This document shows, one piece after another, positions 26,630-35,170 of a DNA stretch of 64,000 nt. The stretch comes from Candidatus Binatia bacterium. GTDB lineage: Bacteria; Desulfobacterota; Binatia; HRBIN30. Under the pieces are notes generated by a model. It ran no database searches. It worked only from the letters and a program-made list of their open reading frames with translations, and was not told the origin of the DNA. The stretch's first letter is position 1; every line of letters starts with the position of its first letter. A program made the position numbers and the translations under genes. Location of the stretch: contig BPIR01000001.1 in NCBI GenBank assembly GCA_026004215.1, positions 1,144,566 to 1,208,565 of the forward strand. Reading direction: 5' to 3'.

Positions 26630-27376
26630 TCAAATCACCAGCCGACGGCGCGCCAAACACAGCAGCGAGACACCGACGGGTAAGTTCCACCGTGCAATTA
26701 CAGGCGCTTCGAGGGAGAACAATCGCGCGAGCAGGTCATTGATCCGACCGGGCTTGGTCATAGAAAAGTCGGAGACCAACTCGCCATTCTTTTCTGGGAT
26801 CACCTTGCGGGCAAGCCGAACGGCAGCGACCACCGGGAAAAGGAGGGTATTCAAGTACGTCAACCGCAAGATTTCCAAACCCGCTCCGTGGAAGAGCTCA
26901 GCAAACTCCCGGGCTCGATAGCGGCGTTTGTGATGGTTGATGACGTCTTGTCGGCCCCACATCCACGGGAATGCCGGCACTGTAACCAAAACATATCCTC
27001 CCGGGCGGACAACTCGAGCCATTTCGGCAACACAGGTTCGGTCATCTTCGATGTGCTCGATCAGGTCAAACGCTGTGACCACGTCGACCGTTCCATCGCG
27101 AAAGGGCAACGTTTGCACATCGCCGCGCAAAACGGGCAATCCCGTGCGCCGGCGCGAGTAGCGCGCAGCCGCAGCTCCCCAGTCGAGCCCGATCACCCGG
27201 CCGTACCGGGACAAGAAACGCAGGTTCGCTCCAGTTCCGCAGCCGAGATCCAACAGAAGAGCATCACTGGACAACGGCAGGCGGCAGAGCAGTGCGTGGA
27301 AAATGGCTCGACGCCCTTCGAACCACCAGTGAACCGCTTCAATTTGAGCGTACTCTTCGTAAAATTTCTCTTCCAT
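26630..27376 (-). CDS. class I SAM-dependent methyltransferase
   Basis: A 248-residue Rossmann-fold methyltransferase. SAM motif I is [16 protein letters not shown], followed by [13 protein letters not shown], and the post-motif [15 protein letters not shown] resembles the ubiE/UbiG-type enzymes. The substrate is not evident. Its start codon shares a base with the stop codon of the GT2 to its right (TAATG), so the two are co-translated. In this setting it may methylate a sugar or a glycosylation intermediate. Confidence 0.87.
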   Translation of the reverse strand: MEEKFYEEYAQIEAVHWWFEGRRAIFHALLCRLPLSSDALLLDLGCGTGANLRFLSRYGRVIGLDWGAAAARYSRRRTGLPVLRGDVQTLPFRDGTVDVVTAFDLIEHIEDDRTCVAEMARVVRPGGYVLVTVPAFPWMWGRQDVINHHKRRYRAREFAELFHGAGLEILRLTYLNTLLFPVVAAVRLARKVIPEKNGELVSDFSMTKPGRINDLLARLFSLEAPVIARWNLPVGVSLLCLARRRLVI

Positions 27377-28395
27377 TAAGAGCCTCGGACCATGCGTGCC
27401 GCTAATCCATCCTGCCCGATTCCAGCCACTTCGGCGCCGCTGTTCTCTTCGAAGCCAACCGTCTCCCGCACGACATACAATGGGCGGCGCTTGACCTCAT
27501 CGAAGATCCGACCGACATATTCACCCAGGATTCCCAGCGACAGCAACTGGATTCCCCCCAAAAACAGGATCACGACCACCGTCGAGGTCCACCCTGTCAC
27601 GAGCCTCTCCCCGTACACGACGCGTAAAACCAGCAGGTACAGGATCAGCCCAAAGGCAACTGCGCTGACCGCAAAGCCGAAATGCGTCACCATTCGCAAG
27701 GGAACGAAAGAATACGACACAAGCCCATCGTAAGCGAGCTTGAACAACTTGCTCAAAGAGTACTTTGACTCTCCGGCAAAACGCGGCTCCCGGTCATACT
27801 CCAACCCCACCTGGCGGAACCCTACCCAAGCGCGGATTCCCCGTACGAAGCGATTTCGTTCCGGCATCCGGTTGAGCTCGTCCACGACGCGGCGATCCAT
27901 GATCGCAAAATCACCAGAGTCGAGCGGGATGTCGATGTACGAGAGTCGCTGCAAGAGCCGGTAAAAGAGCCGGTACGCGGCTCGTTTAAAGGCGTTTTCC
28001 TTGCGGCTGCGACGCACCGCGTACACGACTTCATAGCCCTCGCGCAGCTTTTCGTAGAGCTTCGGCACGAATTCCGGGGGATCTTGTAAATCACCGTCGA
28101 TTACGGCAACCGCTGCTCCCCGCGCATAGTGCAACCCTGCACTCACTGCGGTTTGGTGCCCAAAGTTGCGCGAAAAGCGAACAACGCGAATTCGGCTGTC
28201 TCTTTGCGCCAAAGACCGCAGCGCCGCGAATGTTCCATCTTGACTGCCGTCATCCACGAACACGATCTCGAACGGAACCCCGGTTTGTTCGAGGGCCGCT
28301 ACCGCCCGCCGGTAAAACACAGGCACGATTTGTTCCTCGTTGTACATCGGAACAACCAACGAAAGTGCGGCGGGGCCGGTCGAAGCGAAGCTCAT
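27376..28395 (-). CDS. family 2 glycosyltransferase, GtrB/DPM type with two membrane helices
   Basis: A 339-residue GT2 that builds a polyprenyl-phosphate-linked sugar. Donor aspartates are in IVFVDDGSQDG; the DxD is AVIDGDLQDPP; the SGDFAIMDRRVV segment and the ERNRFVRGIRAWVGFRQVG region, typical of GtrB/DPM-like enzymes, follow. Two hydrophobic helices lie in the last ~90 residues. It overlaps by 4 bases with the GT39 gene next to it, so it probably makes the polyprenyl-linked donor for that enzyme. Confidence 0.9.
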   Translation of the reverse strand: MSFASTGPAALSLVVPMYNEEQIVPVFYRRAVAALEQTGVPFEIVFVDDGSQDGTFAALRSLAQRDSRIRVVRFSRNFGHQTAVSAGLHYARGAAVAVIDGDLQDPPEFVPKLYEKLREGYEVVYAVRRSRKENAFKRAAYRLFYRLLQRLSYIDIPLDSGDFAIMDRRVVDELNRMPERNRFVRGIRAWVGFRQVGLEYDREPRFAGESKYSLSKLFKLAYDGLVSYSFVPLRMVTHFGFAVSAVAFGLILYLLVLRVVYGERLVTGWTSTVVVILFLGGIQLLSLGILGEYVGRIFDEVKRRPLYVVRETVGFEENSGAEVAGIGQDGLAARMVRGS

Positions 28396-30152
28396 AAGAT
28401 CCCTCTTCGCCTATACACGCTGATTTTCGGATTCAAGCTCGGAATACGGCTACGGAGCCAGGTCGGCGTTTGAAACTCTGCGGCCAAATCGTAACCCAGC
28501 TCTCCCGCGCGAAGGGCACGGATGAAGTCCTGGGCCGCCGGAGACTCCTCAAAAAAAGACTCGCCGGGTTGCCGCTGCCGCCGATACGTTCCTGTGAGAC
28601 CCGCGCTCCCTGCGCTGCTCAAAACAACGAGGTCGGGCATTCGAGCGAGGAACTTTTCACGGGTTCGTTCCGCCAAACGAACCCTTTTAACCTCCCAGTT
28701 CAACGGGAAGCGAGGGAGGTACGTCAATGGCTGGTAGATTTCCGCGCGAACTCCGTGGGCAGGCCCGTGCGCCGCAAACCAGCGCTCTGCCGCGTAACGT
28801 GGGTCGGACAACAGCAAGCGAACGGTTTCCACACCCGGCGCAAGCGCCACAAGAGCCCACACCGCCAGCATGACCGCACCTATGCGGTGCACGCCCCGGC
28901 GCTCGATCAGCGCACCAATGCCCCCCACCGCTAGACATGCGACAAAGGCGAGGGGAAGCACATACCGGACCTGTACAAGCTCTAAGGCCCGGAGCGAGGC
29001 GAGATAGTACGTCAGGCCCGCCAACCCAAGGGCCACTACGGCGCGCGGCGCAAGCCAAGCGCACAAGACAACGCCAACACCCGCTGCCGCAGCCGCCGCA
29101 GGCTGCATCACATGCATCACGCTGGAGAGCGACCGCTCAAATTTCGCCGCTTCCCGTGCAAGCGAAAAAGTCTGCGGCACCTGTGTCAAAAATTGATACG
29201 GAGCGTATTTTTCCCGCGTTTCGGCTGGCAACGTGCCCAGAAGAAAGCGCCAGCGATTGACGTAGCCCGCCGGGTTCCACAGCACGTTGGCAACAATCAC
29301 CGTCACCACGGCAAATGCCAGCGCTCCCGCCGAGGCGTGTCGCCAGGCGCCAGCCCAACCGAGTGAGTTTGGTCTCCATGAGCGTGTCAGAACCCAAACA
29401 ACGGGCATCGCCAACAGGAAGCCGATTCCTTGTTCCTTCGTCAAAAGTGCCATCGCCGCGCCGGCCCCGGCAAGCACCGTGGCCCGCCTCGAATCCGTGC
29501 GCGCCGACCACAATACCGCACAGCAACAAAGCGCTAACCAGAACAAGAGAGGAACATCCACATTCGAAGTGTGGCTGTAAAATACCAGTGGGTATAACCC
29601 CGCCACCGTGACGGCAGACCACAGGCCGGCAACCGCGCTCGACAGAAGGAGCGCCACGATACAGTAAGCGAAAAATACAACCGCGGTACCCATGATGGCG
29701 CTGACCAGCCGCGTCACTACGGAGAGCCGTGCCAAACTTCGCTCGGGGTCTTTGAAGCCGTACGGATAATCCCGCTGGGGCCGCTGGAGTTCCCCGGACA
29801 GCCACATCCCAACCAGCAGAGGACCTTGGGCTGCGAGCAACACGAGCGGATGCCCAACCGGGTACTTGAAGTAAAACCACCCGGAGTTCCAGGAGTCACC
29901 AAAAAGGACATGCCGTCCAATCGCCAAGGGCGTCAACGGCTGGAGCGCGTCGGCAGACCAAGATCGGTTGCCATTGGGCAACCCCCACCCAACTCCTACA
30001 GTGTGCAGCGCCAAGCTGAACAGCACAAGCACGAAGAGTGCAACCCGGACAGCTTTGGGCTGCAATCTGAACCAATGGCGAAAAGACTGCACGACACCGG
30101 GGTCGCCAGTGTGCTCACTGCATTCGGCGGACTGGGGCTCCGATGAACTCAT
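28392..30152 (-). CDS. GT39/ArnT-like polytopic glycosyltransferase
   Basis: A 586-residue membrane protein with about ten to twelve hydrophobic helices. The first extracytoplasmic loop begins after WGLPNGNRSWSADALQPLTPLA, the position where GT39/PMT/ArnT enzymes carry the catalytic Asp-Glu; here the sequence has ADAL, so the usual DE pair is not obvious. A soluble C-terminal portion follows. It probably transfers a sugar from a polyprenyl-phosphate donor, such as the product of the adjacent GT2, to a periplasmic acceptor. It overlaps the upstream phosphodiesterase gene by 4 bases. Confidence 0.75.
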   Translation of the reverse strand: MSSSEPQSAECSEHTGDPGVVQSFRHWFRLQPKAVRVALFVLVLFSLALHTVGVGWGLPNGNRSWSADALQPLTPLAIGRHVLFGDSWNSGWFYFKYPVGHPLVLLAAQGPLLVGMWLSGELQRPQRDYPYGFKDPERSLARLSVVTRLVSAIMGTAVVFFAYCIVALLLSSAVAGLWSAVTVAGLYPLVFYSHTSNVDVPLLFWLALCCCAVLWSARTDSRRATVLAGAGAAMALLTKEQGIGFLLAMPVVWVLTRSWRPNSLGWAGAWRHASAGALAFAVVTVIVANVLWNPAGYVNRWRFLLGTLPAETREKYAPYQFLTQVPQTFSLAREAAKFERSLSSVMHVMQPAAAAAAGVGVVLCAWLAPRAVVALGLAGLTYYLASLRALELVQVRYVLPLAFVACLAVGGIGALIERRGVHRIGAVMLAVWALVALAPGVETVRLLLSDPRYAAERWFAAHGPAHGVRAEIYQPLTYLPRFPLNWEVKRVRLAERTREKFLARMPDLVVLSSAGSAGLTGTYRRQRQPGESFFEESPAAQDFIRALRAGELGYDLAAEFQTPTWLRSRIPSLNPKISVYRRRGIL

Positions 30153-31492
30153 GATCCAATAGTCAGGGTATCGCCGAGCAACTGGCTCTCAACGTATTGG
30201 CGAAGCGACAAGAGCGGCACCGGCTGTGGCACCTCTCCGCTCGCTCGCGCCTTGGGGTCGTAGCTAATGAAAACGCCTGCGTGGTGATGATTCGCACGGT
30301 CGCGCCCTGATTCCTTTTCTGGCGCCGAGGCGTCGCGCACGCCCACAGTCCCCACTACTCGGATGCGAAGCTGATCGGCGTACACGAACAAGTCTGGGGG
30401 GAAACCTCGGCACTCGCGGTAGAGTTCCGCGGGGGAGTAAACCGCCACCGGAATGCGGGCGCCGGTGGCGTCGGTGAGACCGGGCGCCAATGCCGCGCGC
30501 AGCTCAGCGCACACGCGGGTGAAATCGGCGGGATCTACAATCCCCTCGGGCTGACGCCCTCGCACGTTGATGTAGATCCGCCCAACGTAACCGCCTTCGG
30601 CCCAGGCAATCGTCTGCTTCCATTCCACAATGGAAGGCAGCAAAGCCTGCGGCCCCCGCGGTTCTTTGCGCAGTTTGAGCCACCCGTGCTGCCGCAACCA
30701 CTCGTTCAACGATACTGTTCCGCGGCAGGCTTGTGCACCATGGTCCGAAACAATCCACAAACAGGTATCGTCGGGGAGCTCCTCGATCCAGCGCCCGAGC
30801 TCTTCGTCCACCAGGCGGTAGTAAGCGCGAACTGCCTCGCCCCAATCCCGGTCGTTATTCCACAGGCCGTGCTGCACCCGGTCCGTACCGATGTCGGTCA
30901 TCACGAAGAAATCCCACGGCACCTCCCTCGCGAGAGCACGTGCAAAGCGAAAACGCGCCTTCAGTCCTTGCACTGCCCGCTCCAGCAGAACCGTGTCGCT
31001 TAACGACCGAAAGTTCTCGATGTCGAACACGAAATCCGGTGCCAACGCTCGGAGCGTTTGCTCCACAGAGGCCGGGGAACAAACCGGGGATGCTCCGGGC
31101 GGGGTCAGCAAGCAACTCAGCGATACACCCCGAACTGCGGGCGGAGGATACGAAGGGGGCACGCCCAGAAGCACGCTGGAGCCTCCATGCCCCGCGACCC
31201 AGTCCCACAGCATTCCCGGAGGCAATAGCTTCGAATGTACGAGTCCGTAATCATCGTACCCGTAGCCTCGATGACGCTTAAAGCCAAATAGCCCCAACTG
31301 GCCCGGATCCTTGCCACTCATCATGCAGGCCCACGCCGGCACCGTGATCGGCGGGTCGCAGCTCCACAGCACGCCAAACGTACCCTGGCGAGCCAACTGC
31401 CACATCGTGGGAAAATCTTCCTGCATCTGCCCGAGAAGCTGGCTGAAAGGGGCACCGTCCAAACCGACGATCAGAACCTTGCGCCGGATCAT
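30149..31492 (-). CDS. type I phosphodiesterase / nucleotide pyrophosphatase family protein
   Basis: A 447-residue alkaline-phosphatase-superfamily hydrolase. Metal and catalytic residues are intact: LIVGLDG (Asp12), the nucleophile Thr50 in PPITVPAW, the TDIGTDRVQH segment (Asp204/His208), and VSDHGAQ (Asp250/His251). It starts MIRRKVLIVGLDG at ATG 31492 in an ATGA overlap with the sulfatase-like gene; a longer in-frame version would overlap that gene by about 90 bases. No signal peptide or membrane helix is seen, so it is predicted cytosolic, unusual for the superfamily. Phosphodiester or sulfate/phosphate-linked sugar intermediates are possible substrates. Confidence 0.88.
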   Translation of the reverse strand: MIRRKVLIVGLDGAPFSQLLGQMQEDFPTMWQLARQGTFGVLWSCDPPITVPAWACMMSGKDPGQLGLFGFKRHRGYGYDDYGLVHSKLLPPGMLWDWVAGHGGSSVLLGVPPSYPPPAVRGVSLSCLLTPPGASPVCSPASVEQTLRALAPDFVFDIENFRSLSDTVLLERAVQGLKARFRFARALAREVPWDFFVMTDIGTDRVQHGLWNNDRDWGEAVRAYYRLVDEELGRWIEELPDDTCLWIVSDHGAQACRGTVSLNEWLRQHGWLKLRKEPRGPQALLPSIVEWKQTIAWAEGGYVGRIYINVRGRQPEGIVDPADFTRVCAELRAALAPGLTDATGARIPVAVYSPAELYRECRGFPPDLFVYADQLRIRVVGTVGVRDASAPEKESGRDRANHHHAGVFISYDPKARASGEVPQPVPLLSLRQYVESQLLGDTLTIGS

Positions 31493-32700
31493 CGCTGGAT
31501 AACAACTTGTCTCATTTGGAGCGTGTCGGACTGGGCACCCGCGCATAAATTGCCACCGCCGCGGTGTCGGGCAAGCCACTCGAACAGCGACTGGTGAAAC
31601 TGGCCCAACACATCGGGGCGTTCCAAAGTCACGTCGCGTCCGTTCTTCTCGTCCGTCGCAAGATCAAAGAGCTGCGACATGCCATCTGACTGCCACACGA
31701 AACGGAATTCGCTCGTGCGAAAAAGTAATCGTCGCAGCCTTCCACTCCGAGCACCGGCGCGGGGCTTCGCCTCACGGTAAGCTTCCACGACAACGGCCTC
31801 CGGACCGGCAGTTGCTTGTCGGTCACAAAGCAGCGGGCGTCCACTCGCTGGTCCGTTTTCCCAAGGCGCTCCGACGATGTGAGCCAGGGTAGGTGCCACG
31901 TCCGCAAGTTGGCAAAACTCCTCCACAACGAATCCACGCGGACCGGAGACAGGAAACCGCAACAACAACGGGATCTGCACCGCACGCTCCGCTAACTCGT
32001 CGCTTTCGTTCGGCTCGGCAACACCTCGCAGGGCCGTGACCACGAACAGCGTGTTTTCCCAAAGCCCGCGTCGTTCCAGTGCGAGAACGACATCGCTGAG
32101 GCGTTTGGCAGCGGCTCGGATGATTTCCGCCTGCCCTCCAGTGGTGTGCCAGTCGCTCGCGATGTCTTCCCAGCGAGGATAGTGCAGCCACGCAAAAAAC
32201 GGAGAACTCGCTGGACGCCGATCGAGCCACTGGAAAAAAGCCACGTTCGCCCGCTGCACGGGCGAGAGTCGACGCCGGAGCACCCGTCGCATGGCACGCG
32301 CACCGAGAGCCCGAACACGTTCTGCCCACTCGATGCGCCACCTCGACGGTAGAAGTTGATCGAAGCTGCCTATGAAGCCCTCGGCTCCAGTCCACGACGC
32401 AGCGGCGCACACCGCAACAGTGGTGTAGCCAGCCACTCGCAATGCGATCGGAAGCGACGCAGACGATGGACTCGGTGCAGCCCTTGTCCGGTCACCGCCA
32501 TGCGCGCAAGGGAGCAACCCGCTCCACAAGGACACCAGGGCCGCCGCGGGCTCGATGGATGTGGTGTATGCACGCGTAAAACGCACTCCTTCTGCGGCCA
32601 GGTTCTGCAGTACTCGCTCGCCGAGCGTGCACAACGCGCCCCGCCCGAACAGATCCGCGGGAGCCGTTTGAAAGCACAAAAGTACGATGTTGAGTTTCAC
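31489..32700 (-). CDS. sulfatase-fold protein with degenerate active site (probable pseudoenzyme)
   Basis: About 403 residues from GTG 32700, with the overall layout of sulfatases: an N-terminal hydrophobic strand, LAAEGVRFTRAYTTS, an SLWSGLLPCAHG segment, FFAWLHY, LERRGLWENTLFVVT, VQIPLLLRFP and LADVAPTLAHI, and a C-terminal domain. The metal ligands and nucleophile are replaced: the usual IDTxRAD has FQTAPAD (Gln11), the usual T/CxPSxxSLLTG stretch is SIEPAAALVSLWSG, the DPHxPY loop is absent, and SDHGE is TALRG (residues 222-226). No frameshift explains this. Catalysis is therefore unlikely and a binding or partner role is inferred. Upstream of the paired phosphodiesterase, 16 bases after the metallo-beta-lactamase gene. 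Confidence 0.75.
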   Translation of the reverse strand: MKLNIVLLCFQTAPADLFGRGALCTLGERVLQNLAAEGVRFTRAYTTSIEPAAALVSLWSGLLPCAHGGDRTRAAPSPSSASLPIALRVAGYTTVAVCAAASWTGAEGFIGSFDQLLPSRWRIEWAERVRALGARAMRRVLRRRLSPVQRANVAFFQWLDRRPASSPFFAWLHYPRWEDIASDWHTTGGQAEIIRAAAKRLSDVVLALERRGLWENTLFVVTALRGVAEPNESDELAERAVQIPLLLRFPVSGPRGFVVEEFCQLADVAPTLAHIVGAPWENGPASGRPLLCDRQATAGPEAVVVEAYREAKPRAGARSGRLRRLLFRTSEFRFVWQSDGMSQLFDLATDEKNGRDVTLERPDVLGQFHQSLFEWLARHRGGGNLCAGAQSDTLQMRQVVIQR

Positions 32701-32716
32701 GTTCGAGAGCCGCCGG

Positions 32717-33982
32717 TCAGAGCTTACAAAGCCAAGTCCAGAACTCCTTGTTGTATCGGTCCGGATTACGCGCGAGGCGGACGCGGAACGATAACACCAA
32801 ATCGTCCCAGATGCCGCCGAGCGCAACGCCTTGATAGACTAAAGTCGCCGGCCACTTCAGGCGAAGATTCCACTGATTCGGCACTCCACGGTACACCCAG
32901 TCTCGTTCACGGGTAAAATCGACGACCCAATCTCCGCCGTGAGGTCCATCCACCACCCAGTGCGTCACAATATTCACTCGCTTGGCGATGGACGGATCCT
33001 CCCGCAGCAAGCCGGTAAAATACTCATGAAACCGGTCGTACAAATCCTTTGGCGCCTCCGGCTCAGCGGCAAATCCTTCTGCAATTTTCTTCGCATGTGT
33101 GCGGCTGAGGGCCTCGATCATTTCCATCCGCTGCTTCCAGTCGGGCGCGGGCTTGTGACGTTTCACGGTCCCATCTGGTAGCCAGACATCGCCCGGGTTC
33201 ATTTGCAACCCTTCGATCTCCGGAGCCACTTGTTGCAACCGCTCGATCGCTTCCGCAGGAGTGTTCACATAATGGGGGGTGTTCAAAAAAAGCTGCTCCG
33301 GAGCGAGGAGCGCGTAATTGCCCGCGGCCGGAACAGCTTGGCGCGCGCGTAGCAAACGCGCCCAGCTCACGAACTCGTCCAAGTGCGACTCCTTCGAAGC
33401 CCGCCAGCGTTCGATTTTCGAACCCAAGGGAAATTCGAAGCAGCCGGGGTACTGAGAGGCGCCCGTGAACGTCAAAAACGCCAGATCGATCCGTTCCTCC
33501 CGTCCCAGTCTCTCCAGAGTCGCATCGTCGAGGTGACAATCGTTGACGTTCAGCACCGTTGTATCCGGGTCTTTGACCAAAATCGCGCTATCGTCCCACG
33601 GGCGGTCCGGCGGGATCAATCGGACTGTCAGCCCGTGGTTGTTCAAGGCATAGGTTTCGCCGAACTCCATCTCCCGGACGTCCGCAAATCCCAGCGCACG
33701 GATACGCTCGTAAAATCGGCGCCGTTTGTACCGCGCAATCAACACGGTTGCCGTTTTGTCCATTTGCGCGAGCGACGTGGGATCGAAGTGATCCGCATGT
33801 TCGTGGGAAATGTAGATATAATCGACCTTACCCAAGTCTCGCGGTGTGATTTCTAGCTGCGGAAAATGCCACCAACTGTTGTGGTATGCAGGGTCGCTCA
33901 GCCACGGGTCCATCAAGATTCTCGTCCCGTCGGACTCCATGAGCATGCACGCGTGCCCAATGTACGTGACTTGAATTGCCAT
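32717..33982 (-). CDS. metallo-beta-lactamase-fold hydrolase with C-terminal extension
   Basis: A 421-residue MBL-fold protein (UlaG/CMAH-like N terminus). MAIQVTYIGHACMLME opens the fold, and the metal site is SHEHADHFD; a DPWLSDPAYHNSWW loop precedes it. The last ~130 residues form a separate alpha/beta-looking domain, with weak resemblance to SCP2-like lipid-binding domains; that is a guess. ATG 33982 has GGGAGG nine bases upstream, whereas the frame upstream is low-complexity glycine/arginine-rich sequence overlapping the next gene. Cytoplasmic; substrate unknown. It sits between a GT4 and the sulfatase-like gene, so its substrate is probably a sugar intermediate. Confidence 0.82.
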   Translation of the reverse strand: MAIQVTYIGHACMLMESDGTRILMDPWLSDPAYHNSWWHFPQLEITPRDLGKVDYIYISHEHADHFDPTSLAQMDKTATVLIARYKRRRFYERIRALGFADVREMEFGETYALNNHGLTVRLIPPDRPWDDSAILVKDPDTTVLNVNDCHLDDATLERLGREERIDLAFLTFTGASQYPGCFEFPLGSKIERWRASKESHLDEFVSWARLLRARQAVPAAGNYALLAPEQLFLNTPHYVNTPAEAIERLQQVAPEIEGLQMNPGDVWLPDGTVKRHKPAPDWKQRMEMIEALSRTHAKKIAEGFAAEPEAPKDLYDRFHEYFTGLLREDPSIAKRVNIVTHWVVDGPHGGDWVVDFTRERDWVYRGVPNQWNLRLKWPATLVYQGVALGGIWDDLVLSFRVRLARNPDRYNKEFWTWLCKL

Positions 33983-33993
33983 GGTGACCTCCC

Positions 33994-35145
33994 TCAAGCC
34001 GCCAGTTTCTCTCCCTTTTTCCGCAAGCCGCGCCGCTCGGCCAGTGCCAGATAGACCCGTTCCATATCCTGCACCATGGCCCGCGCGGAGAAGCGCCGCT
34101 CGACCGTGGCCCGTCCCGCCTCGGCCATTTCGGTCCACCTCTCCCGTTCCGCAAGCAAGCGCTCCAGCGCACGCGCTAACGCTTGCCAATCTTTCGGTGG
34201 AACGAGCAGGCCCGTTTTCCCGTGCTCGACAACCTCGCCGGTTCCACCCACATTGGTCGCCACGACCGGCTTTCCCATTGCCAAGGCCTCGAGCAGCGCA
34301 TTCGACATTCCCTCGTCATGCGACGAAAGCACGTACATATCCATGGCCGAATACACTTCGGGCATATCCTGCCGGCGACCGGCCAAGGTGAGATGGGACT
34401 CGATCCCCAAACTCCGGACAATGTCCGCCAGCTCCCCGGTTTCTTCCACCTCGCCGACAATCAGGCCGTGTGCGCGGGGCTCCACGTGTCGCACTTCTGC
34501 CAATGCGCGCAGGAACTCCTCCACACCTTTTCGAATCCGTTGCCGAGTCACTGTACCGATGACGAGCCGATCTTCCGGAATCCCAAGCCGAGCCTTGAAG
34601 TGACCTGGCGGCAAGGGGCGGAATCTCGCCGTGTCAATGCCGCTCGGCACCACGAACATTTTTTCCCGCGGGCAGCCTTCGTGCTCGTGGACGAATTCTC
34701 GCACGGCCACCGCGTTCACCATCACCCGATCCGCTAGGGCGTTCCCCACTTTCGCTGCCAGCAGTTGCGCGCCATGCAACTCGTGACAACCGCGTGTACT
34801 GCACAGCACGACCGGCACCCGAGCCAGACGGGCGGCCAGACTTCCGACCAGGTTGGCTCGCAGAAGATAATTGTGGACGATGTGCACGCCTTCGCGCCGG
34901 AAGACCCGAGCCGTCGCCAACACCCGTTTGGCCAGATTCAGCCCTTGGAAACCCAGGGACGGAGCCGGGCAAATAACCCGCACTCCCATGTCGCGCACGT
35001 CTTCGAGGAGGGCGCCGCGGCCGCTCAAACAAACCAGGATGGGGCTAAATCGTTGCCGATCCAGCAACCGGAGGACTTGCCGCAAATGGGTTTGTGTTCC
35101 TCCGACGACCATCTCGTTCACGACGTAAGCAATCCGTAGCGACAT
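33994..35145 (-). CDS. family 4 glycosyltransferase
   Basis: A 383-residue GT-B enzyme. The N-terminal domain begins IAYVVNEMVVGGTQTHL, the donor domain has VVPSGIDTARF, RQRIRKGVEEFLRALAE and the GT4 E-x7-E in SSHDEGMSNALLEALAMGKPVVATNVGG. Length and architecture are normal. It lies 25 bases after the beta-helix gene and 11 bases before the metallo-beta-lactamase gene. It would add one sugar at the cytoplasmic face of the membrane. Confidence 0.9.
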   Translation of the reverse strand: MSLRIAYVVNEMVVGGTQTHLRQVLRLLDRQRFSPILVCLSGRGALLEDVRDMGVRVICPAPSLGFQGLNLAKRVLATARVFRREGVHIVHNYLLRANLVGSLAARLARVPVVLCSTRGCHELHGAQLLAAKVGNALADRVMVNAVAVREFVHEHEGCPREKMFVVPSGIDTARFRPLPPGHFKARLGIPEDRLVIGTVTRQRIRKGVEEFLRALAEVRHVEPRAHGLIVGEVEETGELADIVRSLGIESHLTLAGRRQDMPEVYSAMDMYVLSSHDEGMSNALLEALAMGKPVVATNVGGTGEVVEHGKTGLLVPPKDWQALARALERLLAERERWTEMAEAGRATVERRFSARAMVQDMERVYLALAERRGLRKKGEKLAA

Positions 35146-35170
35146 TCGGCGATCTCACGAGTACGATTTC

